DNA from: Serripes groenlandicus
Taxonomy: Eukaryota > Mollusca > Bivalvia > Cardiida > Cardiidae
DNA: 64,000 nt
Assembly: GCA_031761405.1 (NCBI GenBank)
Contig: JASEVX010000032.1
Location: 1,777,333-1,841,332, forward strand
Direction of reading: 5' to 3'
The notes beneath the pieces are model-generated. The model was not told the origin of the DNA and did no database searches. It saw only the letters and a list, made by a program, of their open reading frames with translations. This document shows, piece by piece, positions 35,321 to 46,300 of the stretch (its first letter is position 1; every line of letters begins with the position of its first letter). Both the position numbers and the translations under genes were made by a program.

Positions 35321-36314
35321 ATGTATATGTAGACCTGTTACCCTTTTAAAGTCATTCACATACAAATATGAGTTATACTCGTATTCGATTTTTACAGGCA
35401 CAGTGTCGCAGTGGTGTCGGCCTCTCATACTGAAGGTAACATGTTCTGGAAATGTTTTCGCACAAACGGTGCGAGTACTTGTTCAGTCTTTAGAAAGAAT
35501 ATATAACAGAAGGAACAATAACACATCTGGCCCTGACATTGCAATCCGTTTGTGTTTAACGCTTTTTAAAGCATCTCTTTGTTTGTTACATGTATTACAT
35601 AAGTCATATTGTATTGCCACTTTACATTTAACAATTACACTAGTACAAAAGTAACAGAAGATTTAGGCAAACGGGTTATGGTTACACAAAAGCTATATCG
35701 CTCAACCAGATAACTTGTTGAGATTATTGTAAATAATGAAAAGTATATTAACAGCATGCATATTACACAATCATTTAAAATTCAATTACACTTTTATTTA
35801 TTTGTTCCTTTTGAAAAAAAAAGTGATTATGATCATGAAATGTACACATTACAAGTGTCGAAATATTGAATAGAAAGCTAGATTCAGATAAAAAAAATGC
35901 ATTGTTTATAGCCACGGTGCAGATACAATTAAGACAAAAGAATCTACTTAAAGATCAAAAGTTAAGGTGTATTTCAATCTGATAACCTATATGACGTCAA
36001 TACTTATTGTTTTAAATTATTGGACATAACTTTGTGATTTATTATAAACTTGGCCAACAACGTGTATAGCTATTAAAAAGTTTAATTCCTGAAGTTTTGT
36101 AGTAGAATTGAATAATGAAGAATTAATCTACAGGATAAGTCATTGTAAGTTCAATTTTTGTTTTGTTTTGTTTATTAAACTTTGACGATGCGCTCTTTTT
36201 ATACATATATTGTTTTCGCTATGAGCGAAGATGTCTGTTTATATTGGAACGTAGTAAATTGCCCGAAAAGAATGTTATGTTAGCTGAATGTGCGAGAAAG
36301 TTATTAAAACAGAT
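35321..36314. other. No gene seen
   Basis: AT-rich sequence. Short ORFs occur but have neither a recognisable product nor splice-bounded structure. Confidence 0.4.
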
Positions 36315-36380
36315 TACATGTAGATGAACTGGCCGCCGTAATATAACTTAAAACTGCTTTTAACTGCAATCAATCATTTA
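36315..36380 (+). mobile_element. SINE 3' end fragment (family 1 type)
   Basis: 'gatgaactggccgccgtaat' followed by 'ataacttaaaactgctttta' and 'caatcaatcat' is the family 1 tail alone. Confidence 0.7.
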
Positions 36381-36858
36381 CACTAAATGAAAAGTCGATA
36401 GAATATATGGTTCAGTTCATATACCCTTTCTTTGAACTGTACATTTCTGGTATCTGATTTAAACTGAATCTTGTGATCTCAACTGTGACACCCATTTCAT
36501 AACAACGAACATGTTCATTTTAGCATGGCTTTCCATAAATTTAATTTGTAAAAAATTATACATGCTATTTGTGGCAATACCTCAAAGAAAAGGTATTCTC
36601 GAGACGTGGTCAATATGTGTTATTTATCTCGGGAAATAGCATAAAGCCTTTTATCACGCTTTGCTTTATGTTGAAAATGACGAGGTCTTTCGAGACTAGT
36701 GTGTTGAGTTCGATCTTCGAATTGCTCATTGATTTTTTACGATAGAAGTTATTTTCATGATTTTTCGACTATTCGTTTAGGTAACGTTTGCACTTCGTAG
36801 TGGCTTCTAGAGAAACGGAACAGATAATGGTAGTATATATGCTAAGTGATCTCCCTGT
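36381..36858. other. No feature seen
   Basis: AT-rich spacer. Confidence 0.4.
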
Positions 36859-37176
36859 TTACATATTATATATGTCAGACCTCGGAGGTATTGCTAACGA
36901 TTCGAATGTTTCATCCGGCTTGCATTCGCAGGCATTTAAACTAGCCGCATATACGTCTGTCACCAATAGGCTAAATAATCTATGTGGAAATACAGCAGAT
37001 TGAGCTGGGCGAATGTTGAAAGGACGCTTAGCCCAAACAAATAATCCGAACTGATTGCTGTCGGTACCGTTGAGAGCTTCGATCTTATCCCAGCTAGTAC
37101 ATTCATTCGTTTCGAATGACAGACTAGTACCTGGTGCCAATGGATGAAAGCGTATACTGTGTGTTATGTATGGGTA
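36859..37176 (-). other. Open minus-strand stretch, possible exon or relic
   Basis: About 105 codons are open between stops on the minus strand, without a usable ATG near the start. The text has an even amino-acid mix (Trp, Cys, Pro, Arg and Phe all present; for example Phe-Val-Trp-Ala-Lys-Arg-Pro-Phe) unlike the Lys/Asn/Ile-rich noise around it. I do not recognise a family, and no clear splice-site pair was found. It may be a decayed exon or chance. Confidence 0.18.
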
Positions 37177-39765
37177 CTAGAAAGCATGCACCCATAGTTA
37201 AGTGCCAATGTATAATAACTGATTAATAACTGTATTGATTAACTGATTGATAAGTATTTTACGTAAAGTGTGTTTCTTGGATTTTTCGAAAACTTGTGTA
37301 AGCCATATAACAATTCCGCCATACTCGAATATCGAATGAAAAAAGCAGGGCAAAAAATGATCCCGAATTACGTCACCTATATCTAAATAAATTGTATTGT
37401 GAAAACGGCCTTTAACTCTTTTTAAACAACGAATCAATCATTATCGCATGCCATTCTTCAGGAATTCGGAACTGTGTGAGATCACCATTACCGAAAGCTT
37501 GATTGTGACCACCATACGGGGCATATCGTAACACTATGACCCGTGTACGATGTAACCTATTGCACTATCCACGCATGACGAAATGAAACTTGTCTTCAGC
37601 AAAATCTGAGGGTTGCCGATTAAAATTACATATATTATGTAATGCATTTTAAATGTTCTTATTATATATGTGGTATTCCATCATTCAAGTCTTGCGTAAT
37701 TGTCAACCTGAACTTACATCTACCGAACAGATAAAATGTCAACACCTAAAACAGTTTTGACCACCTAGAGAATGACACAATCATTTAAACCACATGTGTC
37801 TAAACAGTGAGTGTAACACTTTGCACTGTGTAACGTAATGCGCCTGGAATGGCCCCTTACTCAATTTCGACATTTTACAGCAATATCACTTTGCTTACAT
37901 TCGGCTTCAAACAAGGACAGCCACCTAACTAAAACTTATTAGACAGAATGATAACAAATGATTAGCCATTGAAAATGAAAACGCTAATATCAAACACCAG
38001 GTTCACCTCTTTACAAGCTTTCACATATTCATGTAAACTTAAATGACAATACAATTCAAACGCTTTTTGATATTTGCAGGACTTAAAAGTGTGCCCCCAT
38101 TTTTAAGTTTATTTTGACTAAGTTAAGGGTAATAACTCAGATGAAACAAGGTTTCATCAAAAGTTAAATCCCAGATGCACATCTTCACATGCTGACAATC
38201 ATTCTTTTAAAGTTGCTTGACCGTAACTCATAGCTCATCGTCATATGTCGTCCACTCTTTTATCTACACTTATATATATATATATTTCAAGAGCCATACC
38301 TCTGAAATGCTGCTTGTATGAAAACAAAATCACCAGAGAACAAATTCACACGATGACGACAATGTCCTTTAACTGCCTTGAAAAAGTGTCGCAATTCAGC
38401 TCAACTGCTACAAAAACAAGACCCTATTTGCGCATTCATATATACCGCTATACATTTCTATACTGTTTCACGACCTTAGCTCAGATACCTCAGCTAATGT
38501 TTACCGAATAAAGGGTCATATCGTTGCCTGAAATATGCAGGGATTCGGTAAATAAATACAAACCCCTACCTGCTCAACTTGCATACATGTTAAATCACAA
38601 ACTTCTCGCGATTCATTACTCTGCTGAAAATGGGTTTCTGCAAAAACAAAGCCCCGGGTGCAATATTTCTAATTTGACTGACAACCATTTCTGTAACGTT
38701 TCATGGCTGTAACTTAAATATGTATAGAGGTGTTTGCGACGAACGCAGAGACATATAACTATGTACAAAACAACAACTATCATCTCATTCTATAATTTGG
38801 GGAAGACGTAAGGATAATGCAAATAAGGATTATACTTAAATGTGTTTTGAAATATGATACCCTATATGACGTCTATATGTATTGTTTGTAAGAAAGGTCT
38901 TTTGTTCGCATTTAAACAGTGGAACTTTAATCTATACCTGATTACCAAATTGATATGGTAAACAAATTTAAAAAGTTGAGAATGCGCATTTGGTTACGGA
39001 GAAGATACATACATGATTAGTCAATTGAATGGCGATCGCGGCAATTTCGATTATTACGCTAAATGTATATATTACGTTAAAGAAAAGTATTGATTAGAGC
39101 CGAACAAATTGTCACAAAAAGAGAAATTGCCACCAACGCAGATCTTGATCAACCTTCACATATGTGCAGTTTGATCCAGCTTTGCACTGTTTGCTGAATT
39201 GTGACGGAAAGTTTCTAGTATGTTTTTGTGAATTTGAATTCGGTAGATTTCTATACTTCATTACTTGTAATAAATATGCCAAGATGGGGTTTTCTTTGAA
39301 CGCGGATCATGATCATATATATATATATATATATATATAAGAAGAAATGTGTTTATTTGACAATTTTTCGAGCAGGGCACAAGATGATCTAATCGGTTCA
39401 TGCTATGTCCGTCGTCCGTCCGTCCGTCTGTGTTTATGTGACATGTAGTAGTATTTCTAGATTAGGGATCAGAATAGGATCCCTATCTGTCTGTCCTTTT
39501 TTAAAGCAATACTTCAAGTTAACTGAAGGTCTCAACTATCACCTAAAAGAAGAGTTGCTACATGTACCAGTGATTTTTAAGTTAAATTTTAATACAATAA
39601 TGCTTCAACATTATTTATTCAAATTTAAAAGAATTATATTTGTTTGAACATTAACAATAAAACTGAGAGCTATAGTATAATCTTTTATTTGTTCTAGTCT
39701 AAAGAGTGAAGTTTTGCCAAACAAATGAAATAAAACTAAAAAATAATTTGTTTAAATTGTTTATA
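37177..39765. other. No gene seen
   Basis: AT-rich, unique-looking sequence. It holds an (AT)n run at about 39314-39339 and short 'gtcc' repeats at about 39407-39427. Small ORFs here look random. Confidence 0.4.
39314..39339. repeat. (AT)n microsatellite
   Basis: About 13 uninterrupted AT dinucleotides. Confidence 0.95.
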
Positions 39766-39777
39766 TATTAGATAGGA

Positions 39778-40074
39778 TTGATTGATTGATTGGGGTTTAA
39801 CGCCGTTTTTAACAATTTCTCAGTCATATCACGGCGGCCAGTTCACCTACTCATGTGTTTCCTGGTTTTCTCACACCAGTACTCCACAAAACAATCTTCC
39901 CAAGCAACTGGCTGCTTTTCCACATAGAATTAGCCTATTGGTGAAAGACGAATGACGCATGTCGCAATGACTTTTGTCAAACGTCGGAATGAAAGTTGGC
40001 CGAGCCGGGATTCGAACTCACAACACCTGGATTGACAGCCCGTGTCGTTACCGACTGAGCTTCCGGGATTCGAC
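39778..40074 (-). mobile_element. Full-length tRNA-derived SINE (family 1) with a 12-bp target duplication
   Basis: Read on the minus strand: head 'aagctcagtcggtaacgac', B-box 'gagttcgaatcccggctcgg', body 'gacaaaagtcattgcgacat', tail 'ggccgccgtgatatgactga' and 'aacggcgttaaaccccaa', then a TCAA-type simple tail. It is flanked by 'tattagatagga' at 39766-39777 and again at 40075-40086, a perfect target-site duplication that fixes both ends. Confidence 0.93.
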
Positions 40075-40086
40075 TATTAGATAGGA

Positions 40087-40705
40087 AACAGGGGTCTCAA
40101 TTTGCCAAAGTATGGGGTATTCCGAATAAAAGGCCCAGGAAACCCTTCCAAGCCTGGTAACCTTATATTTTTATTTGATATATCTGAAGATTAGGTAATG
40201 AGCTATCAACATAAAATTCTGACTAATTTAAAAAATAAAATGAAAGTGTAGCGATCGCCTTCAAGTTCGATTTAGTATCATTTAGCTTTTGTTGTATAAT
40301 GTGTGTATTATTATTTCTGTCGGAAGGCATTCAGTTGCGTTGAAAAAGTGTGATATGGTATACAGGAGCGAACAAGTACGAATACTGCGAATAAATCTCT
40401 TTTAGTATCTGGAAAGTTGGTTGAATAAATACTTAAAATGTAAACTAGGTTCAAGACCTTAACACACGATGTGTAAGTGAAATTCAACACATATCACTGA
40501 GTCCATTTTATATGACCGTATGAATTAGTATACGTTTGTCGTACCTTTAACAATATAATTGGTAACCTTGGACACGTTTCTCTTATATCCGTTTGTTACA
40601 TTTAATGTGTTGATCTCAATTTACGCTAATAAGCCTGCTCTCCATCTGCGTTTATCCATACAATTAAAAAAAGGTGATTTAGTTTAAAGATGATACAAAG
40701 CGATG
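40087..40705. other. No feature seen
   Basis: AT-rich spacer between SINEs. Confidence 0.4.
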
Positions 40706-40990
40706 CCGAGCCACGGAAGCTCAGTCGATAGGAACGCTGGCTGTTGATACAGCGGTTTTGAGTCTCAGCTCTGATAACAGTCTTTTCTACGTTTGACAAA
40801 AGTCAATGCGACAAGCGTCACCGATACAATGGCACACAGTCAATTTAGAAAAGCCGTCAGTTGTTTGGAATGACTGCTGTGTGGAGTAATGGTGTACGAT
40901 ATTCAGGTAACAGATGGATATGCGAACTGACTGTCCTGATATGACTAAACAAAGTTGAAAATGGCGTTTAATTGAATAAATAAATAAATA
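40706..40990 (+). mobile_element. Degenerate SINE, family 1
   Basis: 'acggaagctcagtcgatagg' is the head. 'acgtttgacaaaagtcaatg', 'gactgctgtgtggagtaatgg' in diverged form and 'ggcgtttaattgaataaata' identify the body and tail. It is more mutated than the copy at 39778. Confidence 0.75.
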
Positions 40991-41119
40991 TAATCAAACT
41001 AAGTCAGTAATATAAACTTATTACTTGTAGAAACATACCAACAACTTTTACTTATTAAGTTATATTCGTTTCACCTGTATACACGGTTCAACGCCCACTT
41101 GTTCGGTCTCTGTCCATTG

Positions 41120-41385
41120 GAGGTGTTCTTGCCTCACGGTAGGAACATTGTATCAGGAAGTTGTGCATATGGTTTACTCGAATATTAATTCCTCCTGCAC
41201 ATTCAACTGGCACTTTATCTTGTGTCAAACGTCGGAAATAATGTTGTCCGAGCTGGGGTTTGAAGTCACAACCCCAAGATTGACAGCCTGTGTCGCTGCC
41301 GACTGAGATACCGGGGATTGACTTGTCATAACTGGTGATATAACTGGAATTAACATACTGTTTAAAAAGGCGTTAAATTAAAAAA
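41120..41385 (-). mobile_element. Degenerate SINE, family 1
   Basis: On the minus strand the head is near 41300 ('ggtatctcagtcggcagcg') and the B-box is near 41265. Plus-strand words 'gtgtcaaacgtcggaaata' and 'cgagctggggtttgaagtc' confirm family and orientation. The boundaries are uncertain. Confidence 0.6.
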
Positions 41386-41390
41386 GAACT

Positions 41391-42025
41391 AAAAATAGCT
41401 ATCAATAGGATCATACAATGACCTTGCAACCTTTATACAAAGACTAATCTGAGACTATCATTCTTTGATTGGAACACTAACACGCTCTTTTGTTTAAAAA
41501 CAAATACAATAATGAAACAAATATCGCCGTTCTATCTCTTATTATACTCTTTTATACTGTATAATTGTGACTTTATATTACTATATGTCTGTATATTTTA
41601 AAATAGGGATAATGATAGTTACGTTATTGTAAATGTAAGCCGATATATGAATACAGATTTAAAGATACAGTAACAGACTGTGAATATGTCGTTATGGTAT
41701 TGCTAAAGATTAAGGGACCTTTCAGGTTTTTATATTTCATGATAGGTTGAAATAGATTCGTTAGGGTATCAAAATTGTCATATTTCGGACGGATAGTTAC
41801 ATATATATAAAAGCACAAACTTTAAGCAACAAGATTGAATATGAAACATTTACTTTAAAAATGGTAGTAGTCTTACTCTGTTTGGTCTCATTGTTGTTGT
41901 GCATAACGTACGACTATTTAGCCGGTGTAAGGATACACTATCTGATCGTAAATTAAGGCAGAACACGCAATGACATTACAGAACTATTTTACCTTAAAAG
42001 CCCAGTGAGGCCCAATTAATTCAAT
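41391..42025. other. Intergenic
   Basis: It begins with a fragment related to 34705-34760, then continues as AT-rich sequence without a gene. Confidence 0.4.
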
Positions 42026-42029
42026 GTAG

Positions 42030-42250
42030 TGTGAATGAAGTTTACGCCGCTTTCAAATTGTTAATATCAGGGTGTTTCCTGTGTTAGTTACCAGCACTAC
42101 TGGTTTATTTACTCTTACTCAAGCGAGTCAGTGGCAATGCTAACCCATCAATCCTGAGCACCAAGGAGGGAAAGCCATTACTACCATTTTAAAGTATTAA
42201 CATGACAGGCCGGGGATCGGAGCAGCGACCACGCACACCGAGGCGGACGC
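42030..42250 (-). mobile_element. tRNA-Pro-like SINE (family 2) that runs into the 28-bp array
   Basis: Read on the minus strand, 3' to 5' along the window: tail 'tttacgccgctttcaaat', body 'agtaaataaaccagtagtgc', 'tagcattgccactgactc' and 'atggctttccctccttgg', then the B-box side 'ccgatccccggcc' and 'cctcggtgtgcg'. At the anticodon-arm/A-box position the element continues without a break into the tandem units. Confidence 0.85.
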
Positions 42251-43572
42251 TCTACCACTTCCCCACCGAGGCGGTCGCTTTACCACTTCCCCACCGAGGC
42301 GGACGCTCTACCACTACCCCACCGAGGCGGACGCTCTACCTCTTCCCCACCGAGACGGACGCTCTACCACTTCCCCACCGAGGCGGACGCTCTACCACTA
42401 CCCCCACCGAGACGGACGCTCTACGACTTCCCTACCGAGACGAACGCTCTACCACTTCCCCACCGAGACGGTCGCTCTACCATTTCCCCCACCGAGGCGG
42501 ACGCTCTACCACTACCCCACCAAGACGATCGCTCTACCACTTCCCCACCGAGACGGACGCTCTACCACTTCCTCACCGAGACGGACGCTCTACCACTTCC
42601 CCACCGAGACGGACGCTCTATCACTTCCTCACCGAGACGGACGCTCTACCACTTCCCCACCGAGACTGACCCTCTACCACTTCCCCACCGAGACGGTCGC
42701 TCTACCACTTTCCCACCGAGGCGGAAGCTCTACCACTACCCCACCGAGACGGACGCTCTATCACTTCCCCACCGAGACGGACGCTCTACCACTTACCCAC
42801 CGAGACGGACGCTCTACCACTTCCCCATCGAGACGGACGCTCTACCACTTCCACACCGAGACGGACGCTCTACCACTTCCCCACCGAGACGGTCGCACTA
42901 CCAATTCCCCACCGAGGCGGAGGCTCTACCACTACCCCACCAAGGCGGACGCTCTACCACTTCCTCACCGAGACGGACGCTCTACGACTTCCCCACCAAG
43001 ACGATCGCTCTACCACTTCCCCACCGAGACGGACGCTCTACCACTTCCCCACCGAGACGCACGCTCTACCACTTCCCCACCGAGACGGACGCTCTACCAC
43101 TTCCCCACCGAGACGGACGCTCTACCACTTCCCCACCGAGTCTGACGCTCTACCACTTCCCCACCGAGACGGTCGCTCTACCACTTTCCCACCGAGGCGG
43201 AAGCTCTACCACTACCCCACCGAGACGGACGCTCTATCACTTCCCCACCGAGACGGACGCTCTACCACTTACCCACCGAGACGGACGCTCTACCACTTCC
43301 CCATCGAGACGGACGCTCTACCACTTCCACACCGAGACGGACGCTCTACCACTTCCCCACCGAGACGGTCGCACTACCAATTCCCCACCGAGGCGGAGGC
43401 TCTACCACTACCCCACCAAGGCGGACGCTCTACTACTTCCCCACCGAGACGGACGCTCTACCACTTCCCCACCGAGACGTACGCTCTACCACTTCCCTAC
43501 CGAGACGAACGCTCTACCACTTCTCCACCGAGACGGACGCTCTACCACTTTCCCTACGAGACGGTCGATAAC
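42225..43572 (-). repeat. 28-bp satellite made of SINE A-box segments
   Basis: About 48 copies of 'accgaggcggacgctctacc' plus 'acttcccc'. The reverse complement reads 'gtggtagagcgtccgcctcg', the A-box to anticodon-arm segment of the family 2 SINE head. A 476-bp higher-order repeat (17 units) is visible, with 'gcggaagctc' at 42721 and again at 43197. The 155-codon plus-strand ORF here is a shadow of the repeat. Confidence 0.93.
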
Positions 43573-43784
43573 ATTCGAAACGTGTCGATAAAGACCACTG
43601 TCTTCATTGAAAATACTTCTGGAGAATGCTTTAACGTTTCTGCTGTACAAAATAAAAATGAAAAAATCCGAGTCTAGGTTTAGCTACATGTACCTCAAAC
43701 AGTCAATGAACATGCCGCTTTTGACTTCATATTCAAGCGGTTCTCAATCTGAGAGATGAAACATATTGTAAAGTCGTTATAACG
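43573..43784. other. Spacer between arrays
   Basis: Unremarkable AT-rich sequence. Confidence 0.4.
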
Positions 43785-44265
43785 CGAGAAAGAGCCTTTT
43801 AATGCGAACAAGGAGTAGTAATTCAAAACAAGGCATAATAACGGAAATCAAAGGCGTAATACTGCGAAATGCGAAAGAAAGGCGTAGTAACGCGAAAAAA
43901 AAGCTCTATAACGCGAAAAAAGGCGTAGTAACGCGAAACAAGGCGCTATAACGCGAAATAAAGGCGCCATAACGCGAAAGAAAGGCGTAGTAACGCGAAA
44001 GAATATGCGTTTTATTGCAAATGAAAGGCGTATTGACGCAGACAAATGGCATCGTAACGAGGAAGAAATGCGTAGTAACGCGAAATAAAATGCGTTTTTA
44101 TGCGAAAGAAAGGCGTAGTAACGCAGACAAAATAAGTAGTAACGTGGAAGAAAGGCGTAGTAAAGCGAAAGAAAGGCTGAGTAATGCAATACAAGACGTA
44201 ATAACGCGAAAGGAAGACTTATTTACACAAACAAGGGCGTCAATAAAGGCGTCATAACGCCTTTT
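43785..44265 (+). repeat. ~20-bp interspersed/tandem repeat, direct arm
   Basis: About 22 imperfect copies of 'aaggcgtagtaacgcgaaag'. It pairs in inverted orientation with 44835-45175. Confidence 0.85.
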
Positions 44266-44834
44266 AGGGGATATAAAATATGAAATAATACACGCTTAAA
44301 TGCATAATTATTCATACATGTTTTCATGATTTTGACATTGTATGATGTTTCAAGTCACCAATCTGATCCATTTGTATTTACGACTAGGAGTTAGCAACAA
44401 AGAAATGTAAACTGTATTAACTCATTTATACGGAGTTATGATTAGTCTACATTGAGAAGGAAGTTAAATTGAAAAGGAAGTTGAAGTCACGTAGCCTTTT
44501 CCGGAGAAAAACTCATTCGGATTAACTTGACGTTGCTTGATTTATTCTTTCTCAGCTTGAAACATCGGATGCTTTACACGGTTATCGCTGGATGCATTTA
44601 AAGTGTAAACACTTTGGTTACAATGTTCCCAGGGATACTATTTAGTATTTAGCCTATTTACCAATTGATGAAACTGCTTGACTTGAAAGGGATGGAAAAC
44701 AGAAAAAGATGGTAAAGAAGGAGGCAGTACTATTTAAGTCCCGGACCCAATTTTGTTTGGCATATCGACTCTCAGGGTTGAAAAAGAGTCTTTAAAGAAC
44801 TAATCGATTTATATATACCTTAAGACAAAATACT
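44266..44834. other. Spacer between inverted repeat arms
   Basis: AT-rich. I see no gene and no recognised element. Confidence 0.4.
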
Positions 44835-45175
44835 AAAAAGGCATTATATTGCCTTTGTTCCGCGTAACAATACCATTATCTCGCGTAATTACGCCTTTTT
44901 ATTACCGTTTATACGCATTTGCTATCGTTACTACGCCATTATGTCGCATAATAACGCATTTTGTGAGGCTAATAAGCAAATGCATCTCGTTAATACGCCT
45001 TTCTTCTCAAAATGATGCCTTTTATAAGCATTACAACGCATTTGTTTAACGAAACTACGCCTTTATTACGCGTTACTACGCCTTTCTTTGCATTATTATG
45101 TTGAATTTGCATTAGTATGCCTTGTTTAACGTTACTACGCCTTTTTTCGTAGTATTAAGTGTTTTAGAGTTATTA
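44835..45175 (-). repeat. ~20-bp repeat, inverted arm
   Basis: About 15 diverged copies of 'cgttactacgcctttctttg', the reverse complement of the unit at 43785-44265. Confidence 0.8.
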
Positions 45176-45756
45176 CGATTTTAAAATTGGTCCAAATATG
45201 CTTGTCGTAATATCATATGAGTATTTTAATACATAAACTTTGTACAATTTTACCTTGCGCGAAAAGTGTACGTGATAATAGAGATATCAAATTGTGCCGA
45301 GTTATTATGAGTTACTAAAAGAGTGTACACGTTCTTTTAGCGAAATATTGATTTTCAGATGACAAATGCTTCCACACCCAGCCCAGTTACTAATTGATTG
45401 GTGAATTGGCTTACGCTAGTTTACGCTCAGTTTCATTGAACGCACTGATTGTCAGGTGTCTAATCACAGTGCCATACATTGCTCACGTTTTGGTACGCTT
45501 TGAACATGTATCATCCTGTGTAACAGATATAAATTGATTGGTGGATTAGATAACGATATTTCACGTACACTTTCATTGAACACACTGCTGGTTTTGTGTC
45601 TATCTCAGTGCAATTGGGCTCTTAACGATTAAATTCACGCTTATGCTAGTTGAGTGCTTCAGGGATGATGTATCCAAGACAAACAGGATCAGCTAGACAA
45701 AAAACATTGATATTCCTGAATGCTCCATTTACACTAAAGGTTTTAAAAACAATTTT
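45176..45756. other. No gene seen
   Basis: It contains a diverged pair of about 115-bp repeats: 'tgattggtgaattggcttacg' near 45395 and 'tgattggtggattagataacg' near 45533, each followed by 'tttcattgaac(g/a)cactg'. Confidence 0.45.
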
Positions 45757-46044
45757 TTGTGTTTTTTTCCCCTTCCCTACATGTACCTTAACTAGGGTAT
45801 GTAAACAGTGTAATTTGAAAAAATATCTTTTAAAATATATAATAGTAAGATGTATAAAATCGATTTGAGAGTGAGGGAAACGGTCTCTACGTTCGGCAAG
45901 CTCCGTGACAAAAGAATGTGTCCGGACCATCCCGAAGTCTATTTTTAGGTTGTCTAGCTTTTATTTTAGATCGTCTATTAGTGGAATGTAAACATGACCT
46001 AGATATGCACTTTGGATAGCTGGGATTGAATCATTTCGTCTAAA

Positions 46045-46300
46045 AATTGACTGCTTCGGTTGTGTAGTGGTAGAGCGCCCGCCTCGGGTGCGGGAAGTCG
46101 CGGGTTTGATCCCCGGCCGGGTCATACCAACTACTTAGAATAGATGGTAATGGTAACCTTCCTTAGCGCTAAGATTTGCTGGGTTAGCATAACGACTGAC
46201 TTGCTGGTTTCAGGGTAAATGGACCAGTAGTACTGGTAACTTAACAAGGAAACTCCGTGATATAACATAAGACATGTTGAAGGCGGCGTTTAAACACCAA
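46045..46300 (+). mobile_element. tRNA-Pro-like SINE (family 2), copy B1
   Basis: The best preserved head in the window: 'ggttgtgtagtggtagagcg', 'cccgcctcgggtgcggg' as an anticodon-like arm with CGG, and 'gggtttgatccccggc' as B-box. The body and the 3' end ('aaggcggcgtttaaacacc') are intact. It is orthologous to 13283-13540. Confidence 0.88.

Noticed and set aside
42202..42669. 155-residue plus-strand ORF rich in Leu-Pro-His-Arg
   Set aside because: Shadow of the 28-bp A-box satellite.
46045..46120. Functional tRNA-Pro gene
   Set aside because: The anticodon arm and boxes resemble tRNA-Pro, but the T stem and acceptor stem do not pair properly, and the sequence continues into a SINE body and tail.
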